Shown: positions 32,025 to 42,200 of the stretch, piece by piece
Numbering within the stretch: the stretch's first letter is position 1
How the letters are laid out: every line of letters begins with the position of its first letter
Source: Rheum nobile
Taxonomy: Eukaryota; Streptophyta; Magnoliopsida; Caryophyllales; Polygonaceae
Length of the DNA stretch: 64,000 bases
Reading direction: 5' to 3'
Assembly (NCBI GenBank): GCA_027886185.1
Contig: WOAB01000506.1
Span: 372,001 to 436,000 of the forward strand
Position numbers and translations under genes: made by a program
The notes under the pieces: generated by a model
Databases searched by the model: none
What the model was told of the DNA's origin: nothing
Seen by the model: only the letters and a program-made list of their open reading frames with translations

Positions 32025-33914
32025 CTACCAGACTTCACCAAGCACTTTGAAGTGGAATGTGACGCGTCAAATGTGGGGATTGGTGGAGTCCTACACCAGG
32101 AGAAGAAGCCCATCACGTTCTTCAGCGAGAAGCTCATAGGGGCAACTTTGAATTACCCCACCTACGACAAGGAGCTCTATGCTCTTGTCCGCGTGCTCAA
32201 TACATGGCAACACTATCTCTGGCCACGCGAGTTCGTGATCCACTCAGACCACGTGGCCATCAGCTATCTGAAGAGTCAGGCCCACCTCAGCCGACGCCAT
32301 GCTCGTTGGGTAGAATTCATAGAGACGTTTCCCTATGTCGTTGTGCATAAGAAAGGTAAGGAGAATGTGGTCGCTGACGCCCTTTCTCGCAGGTATGTTC
32401 TCCTTACTCATGTTCAATCTAAACTTCTTGGCTTCGCGTTGATTAAGGATTTATACTGCACTGATCCATTTGTTAAGCCAATTGTAGACCACTGCCTTAG
32501 GGACCGTGAGTTTGAAACCTACTTCTTACATGAGGGGTACCTTTACAAAGTCGGGCGCCTGTGCATTCCTAACTCACCCATTAGAAAACTCCTCATCCAA
32601 GAAGCTCATGAAGGATGCGGTCATTTTGGGGTTACCAAGACACTAGCAGCTCTTCGCGAGCACTTCTTTTGGCCGCGCATGACCACACAGGTGACGCGAT
32701 ATTGCACAAGTTGTGTCACGTGTCAACGCGCAAAGTCTAGTTCCCATCCCTATGGCCTCTACACGCCATTGCCCATTCCATTAGGCCCTTGGGAAGATTT
32801 GTCCATGGACTTCATCATAGGTTTACCTCTCTCTCGTAGGGTTATGGACTCCATCTTTGTTGTTGTGGACAGGTTTTCAAAAATGGCACATTTCATCGCG
32901 TGCAAGACCATACACACTGCTAGTGAAATCGCCGCGTTGTTCTTTGACAACGTGGTCCGTTTACATGGGATCCCTAGGTCTGTTGTGAGTGATCGCGATA
33001 CCAAAGTTGTAGGCCTTTTCTGGAGAACACTTTGGGGAAAGTTGGGTACCAAACTTTTGTTTTCTACTAGCTACCACCCACAATTAGATGGCCAAACAGA
33101 GGTGACCAATCGAACCCTAGGAGCCTTCCTTAGGACCATGCTCAAATCCAACCCCAAGCGTTGGGAACACTTACTTGCAATTGTTGAGTTTTCTTACAAC
33201 AGGTCCAGGCACTCCGCGACAAAGCTCACCTCGTTCGAGGTGGTCTATGGACGAAACCCATTGACTTCACTCGACATGCTGCCGCGGCCTCTGAAGGACA
33301 ATGAACACACTAGCGCGGCCAACCGCGCCGCGATGATCCAGGATCTGCATCAGCAAACACGGGAGCAGCTGGAGCGTCGCGCTGATCAATATGTCACACA
33401 ACACAACTGTGGGCGCCACCGCGTTATATTTGCCCCAGGAGACTTGGTGTGGGTGCATCTTCGCAAAGGCCATTTTTCAGCTAAGCGCAAATCAAAGCTG
33501 GCCCAACGCGGTGATGGCCCTTTCTGTGTTATGAAGGCCATTGGTGACAACGTCTACGAGATCGAGCTTCCACCGGACTACGGTGTCCACGCGACCTTCA
33601 ACGTCGCAGACTTGGAACCATATGTGGCGCCAGAGTTCGATGATGGTGCAGCGGGGATGCTTCACAGCCAAGTGGGGGAGGCTGATGCGATCCTACCCAC
33701 CATGACTGCCACAGAGGAAGAGGAAGCAATGAGCATTCGCTCAGAAGGGCCAATAACAAGATCGCGTGCCAAAGCCATCGCCAACGCGACACAATCATTA
33801 ATTGTGCACGTCGTCGCTAGCCAAGGGACGCAAGAGACCGCGTTCTCCCTCAATCGCCTCCAACCAAGTCCAGAGAATGCGTTCTCTGTCAAGATACTCG
33901 CCACCATCAGTTGA
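32025..33914 (+). pseudogene. Element B RNase H and integrase
   Basis: In frame with the previous part. RNase H shows VECDAS, YDKELYALV and HSDH. Integrase has the HHCC zinc site (HEGCGHFG... CTSCVTCQ), then catalytic D (SMDFI), D (VSDRDT) and E (GQTEVTN), all present. The C-terminal domain has GDLVWVHLRK and HATFNVADLEPY. The last ~77 codons lie inside the LTR and include GPITRSRAKAI, which I take for the CR-type motif of CRM elements; no canonical chromodomain follows. This half is uninterrupted for 620 codons from 32052. Confidence 0.9.
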
Positions 33915-34434
33915 ACGTGATCTTTGAATTGTTTTGTCATTTCTGAAACATTATTATTTTAGTTATTTCTTTTTGGACGTGTGTTCCACGCGTGTCGCGT
34001 GGGCTAGCCCGTTAAGCGAGACTCGGCCCATCTGAGTCCCGCTATCTCTTATAAAAGGTCAACTCGACCTTCTGTATTAGGTTACGTCTAATTTGAATCA
34101 AAGCTTAAGTTTGAGAGCCTATCGCCTCCTTCCTTTGATTGGACATCAAACACTTATCTTTGTCTTCTCATCTCCTTCACTCTGCCGCCGACGCTACGGC
34201 ATCCACTCGATCTCCATCGAGTTTATCCAACCCCGCCACCGACGCTACGGCCACTCACTCAATCTTCTCGAGTCTATCCCCTCCGCTGTCGATGCTACGA
34301 CTTTGCTCACTTCTCGAGCCACCATCCATCATCTCGAGCCACAAACACCGCATTCCATCCAAAAACCCTCAGATTCGACACGCGCGACTCACCACCAAGA
34401 TCACGATCCGGCATTCACAAGCAGGAACGCATCA
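33683..34434 (+). repeat. 3' LTR of element B
   Basis: It starts TGATGCGATCC and ends GGAACGCATCA, an 11-bp inverted match with one change. A TATA box (cttataaaagg) lies near 34049-34059. The next bases TCTAA would be the target duplication. Its first 232 bases encode the C-terminus of Pol. It ends inside a zinc-knuckle gene of another element, so element B inserted there. Confidence 0.8.
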
Positions 34435-34894
34435 TCTAACTACTCTCCTAAAAAAATATTCTAACCAAGGAAAACAGATAAAAAGATTATCTGTTATAAA
34501 TGTGGTAAACCAAGCCTCAAGGCAAATAACTGTAGTCTCAAACAAAAGATCAATGAAGTCTGTCAAGACGACAGTAACCTAAAAAATAGACTAACAAAAA
34601 TCATCATTGAAGATTCATCAGAAGATAATTATGCCCCTGATTCTTCATATTCTGATAATTCCGGAACCACACAATTCTGTTTTCGACTTCAAAATAGAAT
34701 TTATAAAAGGGAAAAACAATTCCTTACCAGATTTCCTTACAAGGGAATTTTTGCAGGGAAAATCTGCGGGATAAAGGAGTTTCCAACCTTGAAATTTAAT
34801 GAAGTTTTACAACGACCTAAAGAAAGAAGTTTATCGACAATGGTCAATTCCTTATCTTCGCAGAACCCTTTAAAAAACCCATTTTTCTTTTGAA
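34435..34894 (+). pseudogene. Zinc-knuckle (Gag/coat-like) C-terminus of multi-ORF element
   Basis: After the LTR a frame reads KIICYKCGKPS.KANNC, a CCHC knuckle with the His lost (CX2CX3-GH pattern replaced by SLK), followed by KQKINEV, acidic serines and a stop near 34894. Similar zinc-knuckle tails occur in Gag or coat proteins of plant retroelements and pararetroviruses. The N-terminal part lies on the far side of element B or is lost. Confidence 0.55.
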
Positions 34895-35036
34895 CATAAT
34901 ATTGATTTGGACATAGACCATATATGGTCCCAATTGGGACTTATAGAAAATTTGAGTGAAGTCCTTAACAAACAAACCAGGATTGCTAATGAACAAATTT
35001 TAGCAGTTTTAAAAGAAAAAGAAATCCCGTTTTAAA
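34895..35036 (+). other. Small ORF remnant A of multi-ORF element
   Basis: A frame reading LSEVLNKQTRIANEQILAVL and ending EKEIPF-stop is visible at about 34950-35035. The same C-terminal IPF-stop ending recurs in the ORF at 35289-35531, which hints at duplicated small ORFs. No start codon is secure. Confidence 0.4.
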
Positions 35037-35105
35037 CCAATTTTCCTCTCTTCTTTACCTCATTTTCTTACTAAGAATTTTTCCAGGGTTTAAAGATTTC
35101 TCTCC

Positions 35106-35270
35106 ATGAGAGGTCACTTTAAAAAATGCAAAGACCAACTTGAAACAAGACTTTGGATACCACCAATTAGGCAAATGATTGAGCTCGATGGAAGAGCTGA
35201 CCTTATTGAATATTTGAAAGAACTTGAAAGAGAAGTCCAACAACGTCTTGCTCGTCTCCCCTTTTTATAA
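35106..35270 (+). CDS. Small hypothetical ORF B
   Basis: 54 codons from ATG 35106, rich in charged residues with a helical C-terminal half (DLIEYLKELEREVQQRL). It lies just before ORF C with 18 bases between. I do not recognise a family. Position among small ORFs suggests an accessory protein of the same retroelement, or a decayed longer frame. Confidence 0.4.
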   Translation: MRGHFKKCKDQLETRLWIPPIRQMIELDGRADLIEYLKELEREVQQRLARLPFL

Positions 35271-35288
35271 AACCATTTTATTGTGAAA

Positions 35289-35531
35289 ATGGTTTTTGAT
35301 CTCAGAAAAAAGGCTTATTTTAGATGGGGAGTTTTTCACACAAGAAAAAGGGTTATACATTATAGAAAAGAACCCGATTTATGCCCTGTCCTCTCATACA
35401 TAGAACCTCGTGTTTTAAAAAATATTGTTACTAGCTACATAAAAAGCGCCGAAGAAAAACTGGCTATTAGAATTGAACTAGCACTTGAGGAGCTAGTCAA
35501 AGACCTCAAGACCGATGAGATCCCGTTCTAA
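35289..35531 (+). CDS. Small hypothetical ORF C
   Basis: 80 codons from ATG 35289. The N-terminal half is basic and aromatic (KKAYFRWGVFHTRKR); the second half is an amphipathic helix (KSAEEKLAIRIELALEELVKD), perhaps a coiled coil. It ends EIPF like remnant A. ORF D starts 20 bases downstream. Function unknown. Confidence 0.45.
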   Translation: MVFDLRKKAYFRWGVFHTRKRVIHYRKEPDLCPVLSYIEPRVLKNIVTSYIKSAEEKLAIRIELALEELVKDLKTDEIPF

Positions 35532-35551
35532 TCATCCATTTGTTTTACAGA

Positions 35552-36672
35552 TATGGAGCCCTCAGGTAGAAAATAGACCCCAAGAGACTATATCAACCCT
35601 TCACCCTCTTCCTCTCTTGTCCCTGTCCAAAACCAATTTCAGGCCCTCTCTGACTTTCCACGTCTTCCTTATAGCCAGTCTATCCATACTTCTTAAAACC
35701 AAGTCCAATTACCCCAGTTTACTTAACACCAGAACACACTCCTATTGGACAAAGCCAATTAGAACCATACCTCAAAAAACTCTTTCCCTTTGATCTTCAT
35801 TGGTTCCCTGATAACCCTTCCAAAACCCAAAAGTTCTACGAGTTCATTCTGGTTGACTCAGGTTCAGTTGAGATCTCCCACAATATGTGTCTAACTGACC
35901 CCTCACGCATCTCTTACTCAAAATGCAGAATAATCAATGTCCTTTCTGCCTCAGACTGGTCCGACCCCTGGACTTTAAAAGCTTTCTCCCTTCCACAAGC
36001 TATTCCTAATCTCATGGGCTACACTTACCAAGATTACAAAAACGCTTGGGAAATAACCTTCTTACTCAGACCCTTTAACCACTCTTGATTCTTCTTCTTC
36101 GATAGACACTGCCCAGATGGTTTCCCCATCTGGTTCTATGAATGGTGGATTACTTTCGGTGCCACAAAAGACATTTACCCCGCTCAGATAAAAACATCAT
36201 TTGACTACTACCTTCTTCACTCTCAACAAAAACCCATCACAAAGACCATTTGCTTTCATCGTGACTTTGGGGTTGCATGGATCTTTTGTTGGTCATATGA
36301 GACCTTACAAATACATCCATAAGGCTTTCCTTTAAGCCTTTGCAGACGCTTCAAGCTCATATGGTGGGAAAAATTTATCATTCCCACTCTTACCATCGAC
36401 AAAGTAAGAACAACCCTTCAGCAAAAGTTGCAGAAACCGGCCTCTACTACGACAGTTACAGCAACAACCTCTACTCCTCCCTTGGCAAAGATCCCATCTC
36501 CTTCTATCCCAAAAGAACAACTACAGCAATGGGAAGCATTCCAAGCATTTCAAAAGTTTTTGGCCCAAGGAAAACAAAGTTGGGCTGATAGCTATGACAG
36601 TCCAGATCATACTCCACCTCCTTCTCCGGCAGACGATCCAGAACAGTTCGCCCAAGACCCTTATGCTATGTA
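35552..36672 (+). pseudogene. Aromatic-rich plant retroelement ORF D
   Basis: Read across stops and shifts, about 370 codons from ATG 35552 to TAA near 36672. Visible blocks in order: NQFQALSDFPRLPYSQ; FPFDLHWFPDNPSKTQKFYEFILVD near 35785-35860; SDWSDPWTLKAFS; FPIWFYEWW near 36125; VAWIFCWSYE near 36275; then WWEKF and a Gln/Pro/Ser-rich tail. This combination recurs in uncharacterised proteins in plant genomes that accompany zinc-knuckle retroelement ORFs. I cannot assign a reaction. At least three in-frame stops and two frame changes show decay. Confidence 0.5.
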
Positions 36673-36793
36673 AGCACAACAGTAAAAAGAAAAACAAAGA
36701 AAGACTTATGTTTTTATTTTGGGGGATCAATCTAAGCATGTTTAGATTACCTCCTTTGTACATTTCGTTACTCTAATATTAAAAGCCCAAGAA
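36673..36793 (+). other. 3' region of multi-ORF element with purine tract
   Basis: Noncoding DNA with TTTTGGGGGATC near 36717-36728, a possible polypurine tract. It ends at the solo LTR and resumes at 39138. Confidence 0.4.
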
Positions 36794-39137
36794 TGTAATA
36801 TCCCTCATTTTGTAAGGGTATTTTGGAAATTTTCCAACTCCCGTACTACAAGTCGGATTAATTTCAGAGAAGTTCGGACATTCTGTCAAATGTTTGATCT
36901 CTGTAATATTTTTCTGAGTAGTATAAAATACAGTTGACGTATTTTCGGGGTTAAATAGTCGTTCGTGTACGAATATATTTAACCCGGGGTTAAAAATATT
37001 TAACCACATGTAAACAAAGGACAAAGGTCAAAACGGACAAGGGGCAAAGAGGACAAAATGCCATTTCCTGAGGCGGTCACTGAGGCGGCCATCGCACCCC
37101 GCCGCACTCGTGATGCCGACTTCAGCGACAACTTTTTCCTGCTTCGCCGAACTACAGACGCTGTAACGTTTGATTTTCTGAGCTGCTTATCACTTCCTTG
37201 TCTGTAGGCGCCCCTATGATGCAGCTCCTTGCTTGTGTGCTCCTTGTTGGCCTATAAATGGGGAAGAGTTTGAGGAGAAAGATGGCACAAAGCAGAGCTT
37301 TCGTCTTCCTCCTCTGAAATTTCCTTCCTCCATTGTTGCCTGAGTTTGAAGCTTCGCCAGAGTATTTTCGGAAATTCCTTTGAGTGGTGAAGGTGCTCCC
37401 AAGTAGTGTTTGAAGGAACAAGGTGTTTGGATATCAAACCCCAATCGAATCAAGGTCAAACGAATTGGATTTGGTGAGTTTCCTCCATCGTCGCTGTCAA
37501 ACCTCTCGCCCCTGCCTCCTGACCGCACCCGTGGCAAAACACCACCGCACCCCGCGGCCAAGGGCCACCGCACCCGCGGTGAGGCCGGCGCACCCGCGGT
37601 GGGCTGAGTCCGTGGTGTGTTTCTTGGGTGTTGTGGTCTTGGGCGAGGCTTGGCTCCTTCGATTCTTTCGTATTCCTTTAAATTCATATATTTGGTTATC
37701 TAATCTAACTTAGGGTCTCGTTATGGGTCGTTCCATAGGGATTTGTTATCCAGGATATGTCCATGTTTCGGACCCAGGAACCCGTTGTCTCTAAGCTTGT
37801 TCAAGCTTTCGTCTAATCTAAGGCAAGTGGCGGTTCGCTCTTGCTTATCATTCCATATTTCCATTAATTATCAATTGTTTAATTGTTAATTAATTTGGGA
37901 TGATTTACTGTTTTCGTTGGAAATAGTTTTGATAAATGATATAATTAAATATGATATTATAATAGGTTGTATATCTGCTAGAACAACGCTATTATAGATA
38001 TATATTTATGATGATTGCCTTGAGGGCATTGATGTGGATTATTGTGTGCTTGAACTGTTTAGTTAGAACGAGTATTCGTAGGAACGCTACTAGGGCCCTG
38101 TGAGGTCCAGTCGTTTCTTTATAACCTGGTGAAGAGGGTGACAAAACCCCTAACACCATCTTGTTGGTCATGACCTTCCTCTATACTCGGGTATAGAGGT
38201 GGTGCACTTAGCCAGTGTCACAAACCTGGGAGTTGCTCCCAAAAGATCTCTCGTCTCGGGACGAGCTGATCATGATAAAAGCTTATAACGTGATGCGCGT
38301 TTTGGAATTAAATGATATAAGTGCCGTTGGTGCACATAATTAATATACCCTCAGGCGAGTAGTGCAGCTAGGAAATAGTACAGCTAGGAAAACTCATCTT
38401 GGCTTTGATCATAGTAAAGTTCCCTTTCCAATCTGGATTCGCATTGTGCGGTGAGGTTGGTCGGGAACCGAAACATCAAGTCGTTTTGAACGCTTGTATG
38501 AAATTATATGTTCTCCAACCTTTGTCATGCTTCCGATAAGACTCAATTCATTGAAGTCTTCTGTTGGGTTGATTGTTGTAAGACTCGGTCTTTCAGAATC
38601 TTCTCTTGATCATGCCTTTTTGTATATTCCAGTAGGAGTATGATGGTTGACTATCATCATCGGTTGTTATTCGAGAAGCGATGAGTCTAACCTAATACAA
38701 CTACTTAGAACCACTCTGCTTTCAACCCTCGCATAGTCTTTCATTAGACTAACCAACCGAATTTATTCCCTTGCATGGTTGGCTGGTTTCATTCGTTCGA
38801 TTCGGCACATCAGATAGATTGCAGTTTCGTGAAGGCTAGAACGACTATGAAGGCAAATGGTGTTTTTGATAAGTTTATCCAGGTTGAGATCCTCGGCGGT
38901 GATCGTTGTGATCAAGACCTTATGTCATTTACTTTTAAAAGACTTCCGCTGTATTTCTGATGTATTTGGAATTATATTGAAATTCCGAAACTATGGTTCA
39001 AATGAAAGTTATGATATTTGTATTATAACTGTTGTTTTATGATTTGTATCGATTGGTTAAGCCTTGGGTGACATCGGACAGAACGTCTGAGGTCACTGGC
39101 GGTAATACCTTCCAAGGATATATTTGGGGGTGTTACA
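36794..39137 (+). mobile_element. Second solo LTR (2.34 kb) of the long-LTR family
   Basis: It begins TGTAATATCCC and ends GGGGGTGTTACA, with perfect AAGAA duplications at 36789-36793 and 39138-39142. A TATA box (GGCCTATAAATGG, about 37248-37260) fits rightward transcription. Bases 37480-37610 hold CCGCACCCCGCGG and related GC-rich repeats. Frames across it are not supported as genes. No primer site or interior is present. Confidence 0.93.
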
Positions 39138-39767
39138 AAGAAAAACAAAAGCCCAAGTAGGACGAGTTCAAGAAGAACAAAAGCCCATGAAGAACATAAT
39201 TCTCCACTTGCTGCAACGGACAAAAAGACTCCACTTGCAACAACGGACAAAAAGACCCCACTCAAGATTCCACTCACAACAGGAACCCCACTGACAGACA
39301 ACAGTTCCAATCACAACAGGAAAACCACTTGTGATACTACAGTTCTAAAAACTTGTACGAACAAAGGCTGATGCACCCCTCTCTTTCCCTATAAATAGAC
39401 AAGCCCTCGTTTGTTTAGAGGCATCATAATTTACACTCTCATGTGTTGAGAAAACCTCCCAAAAACTCTCCCATAGCAGAAGTCTCCCTTTGAAGTTTTT
39501 CGAAGCTTTCAAGTTCTTTACAAGTTTTCAACAAGAGTTGTTCTTATAACAGTCTGTAAGTTTTCTGTGTGTTCTTATAAAAGTTCTTGTTCCAGTTCAT
39601 ATTTCTCTCCCTTCTCTTGTTGTTTTACTATTCCTATTTTACTGTTCAAAAGTCACTGTTCATTTTACTATTCACACTGCAAATCTCTATTTTACTATTC
39701 ACTAAGTTATATATCACCTATTTATCACCTAGCTTTCATTAATTAATGACTACCTGGGTACATTTGG
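39138..39767 (+). promoter_or_regulatory. Promoter and leader of multi-ORF element
   Basis: Directly repeated 'gacaaaaagac(t/c)cca' units at about 39220-39265 precede a TATA box (CCCTATAAATAGAC, about 39389-39402). A leader rich in C/T follows up to the primer site. Together with 36673-36793 this would make an LTR or an intergenic promoter region of about 0.75 kb once the solo LTR is removed. Confidence 0.6.
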
Positions 39768-39781
39768 TATCAAAGCCACTA
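39768..39781 (+). other. Primer binding site, initiator Met tRNA
   Basis: TGGTATCAAAGCCA differs by one base from TGGTATCAGAGCCA. It lies about 370 bases after the TATA box, consistent with the end of a repeated or intergenic region in an LTR element or pararetrovirus-like element. Confidence 0.75.
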
Positions 39782-39971
39782 GCTGTTTACGCCTTTAGTT
39801 AATGTTTACCTAAGTCATATTCGTTACTATTACTATAGAGTGCGTGTTTGGTTTAGTCGTAAAACCGCTTGGTCAGCCCGCTGTTTAGGGTGGTCCCGGT
39901 CGATGGTCCCACGCCAACTGTAATTATAACTCTAATGATTAAGATTAACAGTTCCTAAACCGTTTCAGATC

Positions 39972-40090
39972 ATGGCACTACAATTTAGACGTATTCTTTC
40001 TAGAGGTTCTAGTTCAACTAGCACTCCAGTTGTTCATAGTATTGAAAGTCTTTATGAAGAAAGTAATTCTGATTGGAACGTCACATCGAT
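39972..40090 (+). pseudogene. Start of an ORF downstream of the primer site
   Basis: From ATG 39972 about 40 codons are open and serine-rich (ILSRGSSSTSTP, then SIESLYEESNSDWN). This is the first frame after the primer site and so the expected start of the element's first protein. It is cut near 40090, where Tat pol sequence begins. Confidence 0.5.
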
Positions 40091-40166
40091 GAAGGGGGCA
40101 GTCGATCGACCCTCGGCATAGCAACCATAGTGCGGCGAAGGTACCGAACGATACATCGAGCCAGAA

Positions 40167-41521
40167 ATGGAGCAACTAGATGAGATCGTGTTGGACCCTT
40201 CAAAGCTAAAACAAACAGTAAGGGTCAGATCAGATTTAAACGACTCGGCTAGGGTCGAAATAATAAAAAATTTACGTTCTAACTTCGATTGTTTTGCCTG
40301 GTCACACGAAGATATGGTGGGGATTTCCCCCGATATTATTACTCACAAGTTAAATGTAGATCTGACCTATCCTCTAGTCAAACAAAAAAGGAGAAAGTTT
40401 GCACCAAAGCGAAACAAGATCGTAGACGACGAGGTCAGAAATCTGCTCGAAACATGCAAAATCAGAGAAGTCAAGTACCCGGATTGGTTAGCAAACGTCG
40501 TCGTGGTCCAAAAGAAAAATGGGAAATGGAGAGTCTGCATCGACTTCACAGATCTAAACAAGGCCTGTCCTAAAGACTCCTTCCCGTTGCCACACATCGA
40601 CACAACGGTCGACGCGACCGCAGGGCACGAAATGCTCACATTCATGGATGCATTCAGCGAATACAACCAGATCTTAATGGATCCAGACAACCAAGAGAAA
40701 ACAGCTTTCATAACCAGCCAAGGTACGTATTGCTATAAAGTTATGCCCTTTGGACTAAAAAACGCAGGGGCCACATACCAAAGACTCGTAAACAAGATGT
40801 TCAAAGATCAAATCGGAGATACCATGGAAATCTACATCGATGACATGTTAGTCAAGTCGAAAGCAGCAAAATACCATATCAAGCACCTAAAGGAAGCATT
40901 CGAGGTACTAAAGAGGTATAATATGAATGTAAATCCGAAAAAATGCTCTTTTGGAGTGTCTTCAGGCAAATTCCTAGGATACATGGTAACACAAAGAGGG
41001 ATAGAAGCCAGCCCGGACCAAATCAAAGCCATCGTCAACTTGAGATCCCCCCGATGCGTCAAAGACGTCCAAAAACTAACAGGACGGATAACAGAGCTGA
41101 ACAGATTCATATCCAAATCCTCGGACAAGTGCAAGCTTTTCTACGAGGCCTTGAAGAAGAACAAATTGTTCGAATGGACAGCAGCCCACGAGCAAGCCTT
41201 CCAAGATCTAAAGACATACTTGACGAGCCCACTCTTACTATCCAAGCCAAAAGACGACGAACCACTACCATTATACCTAGCAGTATCAAAATCGGCAGTA
41301 AGCGCGGTCTTGATGAGAGAAGAAGATGGAAAACAATCCCCGATCTATTACGTAAGCCGCTCCTTACTCCCCGCAAAAACAAGGTACACGTCGCTTGAAA
41401 AATTAGTCATGGCCCTAGTGATGGCCTCGAACAAACTCAGACCATACTTCGAATCACATGCTATTATTATAAGAACTAACCATCCCATGAAAGTTGTCAT
41501 GAGAAAACCAGAATTTACAAG
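40167..41521 (+). pseudogene. Tat reverse transcriptase and first RNase H
   Basis: About 450 open codons. The start follows upstream stops in frame, so the true N-terminus is lost. RT motifs: NVVVVQKKNGKWRVCIDFTD, FMDAFSEYNQI (first Asp present), MPFGLKNAGATYQRLV and YIDDMLVKSK near residue 225. RNase H follows (FQDLKTYLTSP, YYVSRSLL, RYTSLEKL). Its usual first Asp is replaced (LAVSKSAV) and HTNH-like RTNHP stands where Asp is expected, as in the inactive tether-type RNase H of this lineage. The frame ends at TGA 41523 through a shift. Confidence 0.92.
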
Positions 41522-42200
41522 ATGAATGGAAAATGGGCAATACACCTAAGCGGATTCGACATCGAATATGAGCCAAGGACAGCGATCAAATCTTAAGCTT
41601 TAGCCGACTTTGTGGCCGATTTTAGTCCTACACTAGAATAGGAAACCACAAAAGAGGCCGAACAGTTGAGAACCAAAGAAGACAAGGGCACTTGGCAGCT
41701 CCACACAGACGGAGCGTCAAACATAAGGGGAGTCGGGCTAGGTGTCGTACTAAAATCGCCACAAGAGGACCATATAGCCCAAGCCGTGAGATGTGAATGG
41801 GATGCGACCAACAACGAAGCAGAGTATGAAGCACTCATATTCGGACTAACACTCGCACAAGACCTCGCAATCCTAAACATTGAAGTGACGTGTGATTCTC
41901 TCCAATCAAGTTCAAGGATTATATGCCGCCAAAGACGATAGGATGATGGCCTATCTAGACGTCGTCAAAAAACTGGCAAGTAAGTTCCAAAACTTCAATA
42001 TCCAACAGGTACCACGCGACCTCAACGCACAAGCCGACGCCCTAGCAAACCTTGGCTCCGCCTTACACCCAGACGACTTCCGTAACATCCCGTTAGCACA
42101 CATCACAACTCTAGCAGTCCCCAAAACTCTCAAAGCAATCAGTCGCGACAACACTCAAACAGCAGACGAACTACCCCTAGAAGAAATCGTCTCAGCATAA
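41522..42200 (+). pseudogene. Tat second (archaeal-type) RNase H
   Basis: The frame changes at about 41522 (HLSGFDIEYEPRTAIKS, ADFVADF), with TAA at 41594 and TAG at 41638, and changes again near 41900. The RNase H core reads HTDGASN, NNEAEYEAL and CDS, giving catalytic D, E and D. It continues VQGLYAAKDDRMMAYLDVV and NAQADALANLGSAL up to TAA 42198. In Tat elements this second RNase H is thought to have replaced the activity of the first. Confidence 0.88.

Larger units (their letters stand above)
30213..34434 (+). mobile_element. CRM-like Ty3/gypsy element B (5' truncated)
   Basis: Holds protease, RT, RNase H, integrase and a 752-bp 3' LTR. The 5' LTR and gag are missing, cut at the copia fragment near 30213. 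Protein order is that of Ty3/gypsy, and the DGGSC protease, Pol overlapping the LTR and the TGATG LTR start suggest the CRM clade. It is the most intact pol in the window. Confidence 0.85.

Noticed and set aside
37214..37713. Frames in the second solo LTR
   Set aside because: They lie within the LTR transcribed region and are not conserved in the other family LTRs.
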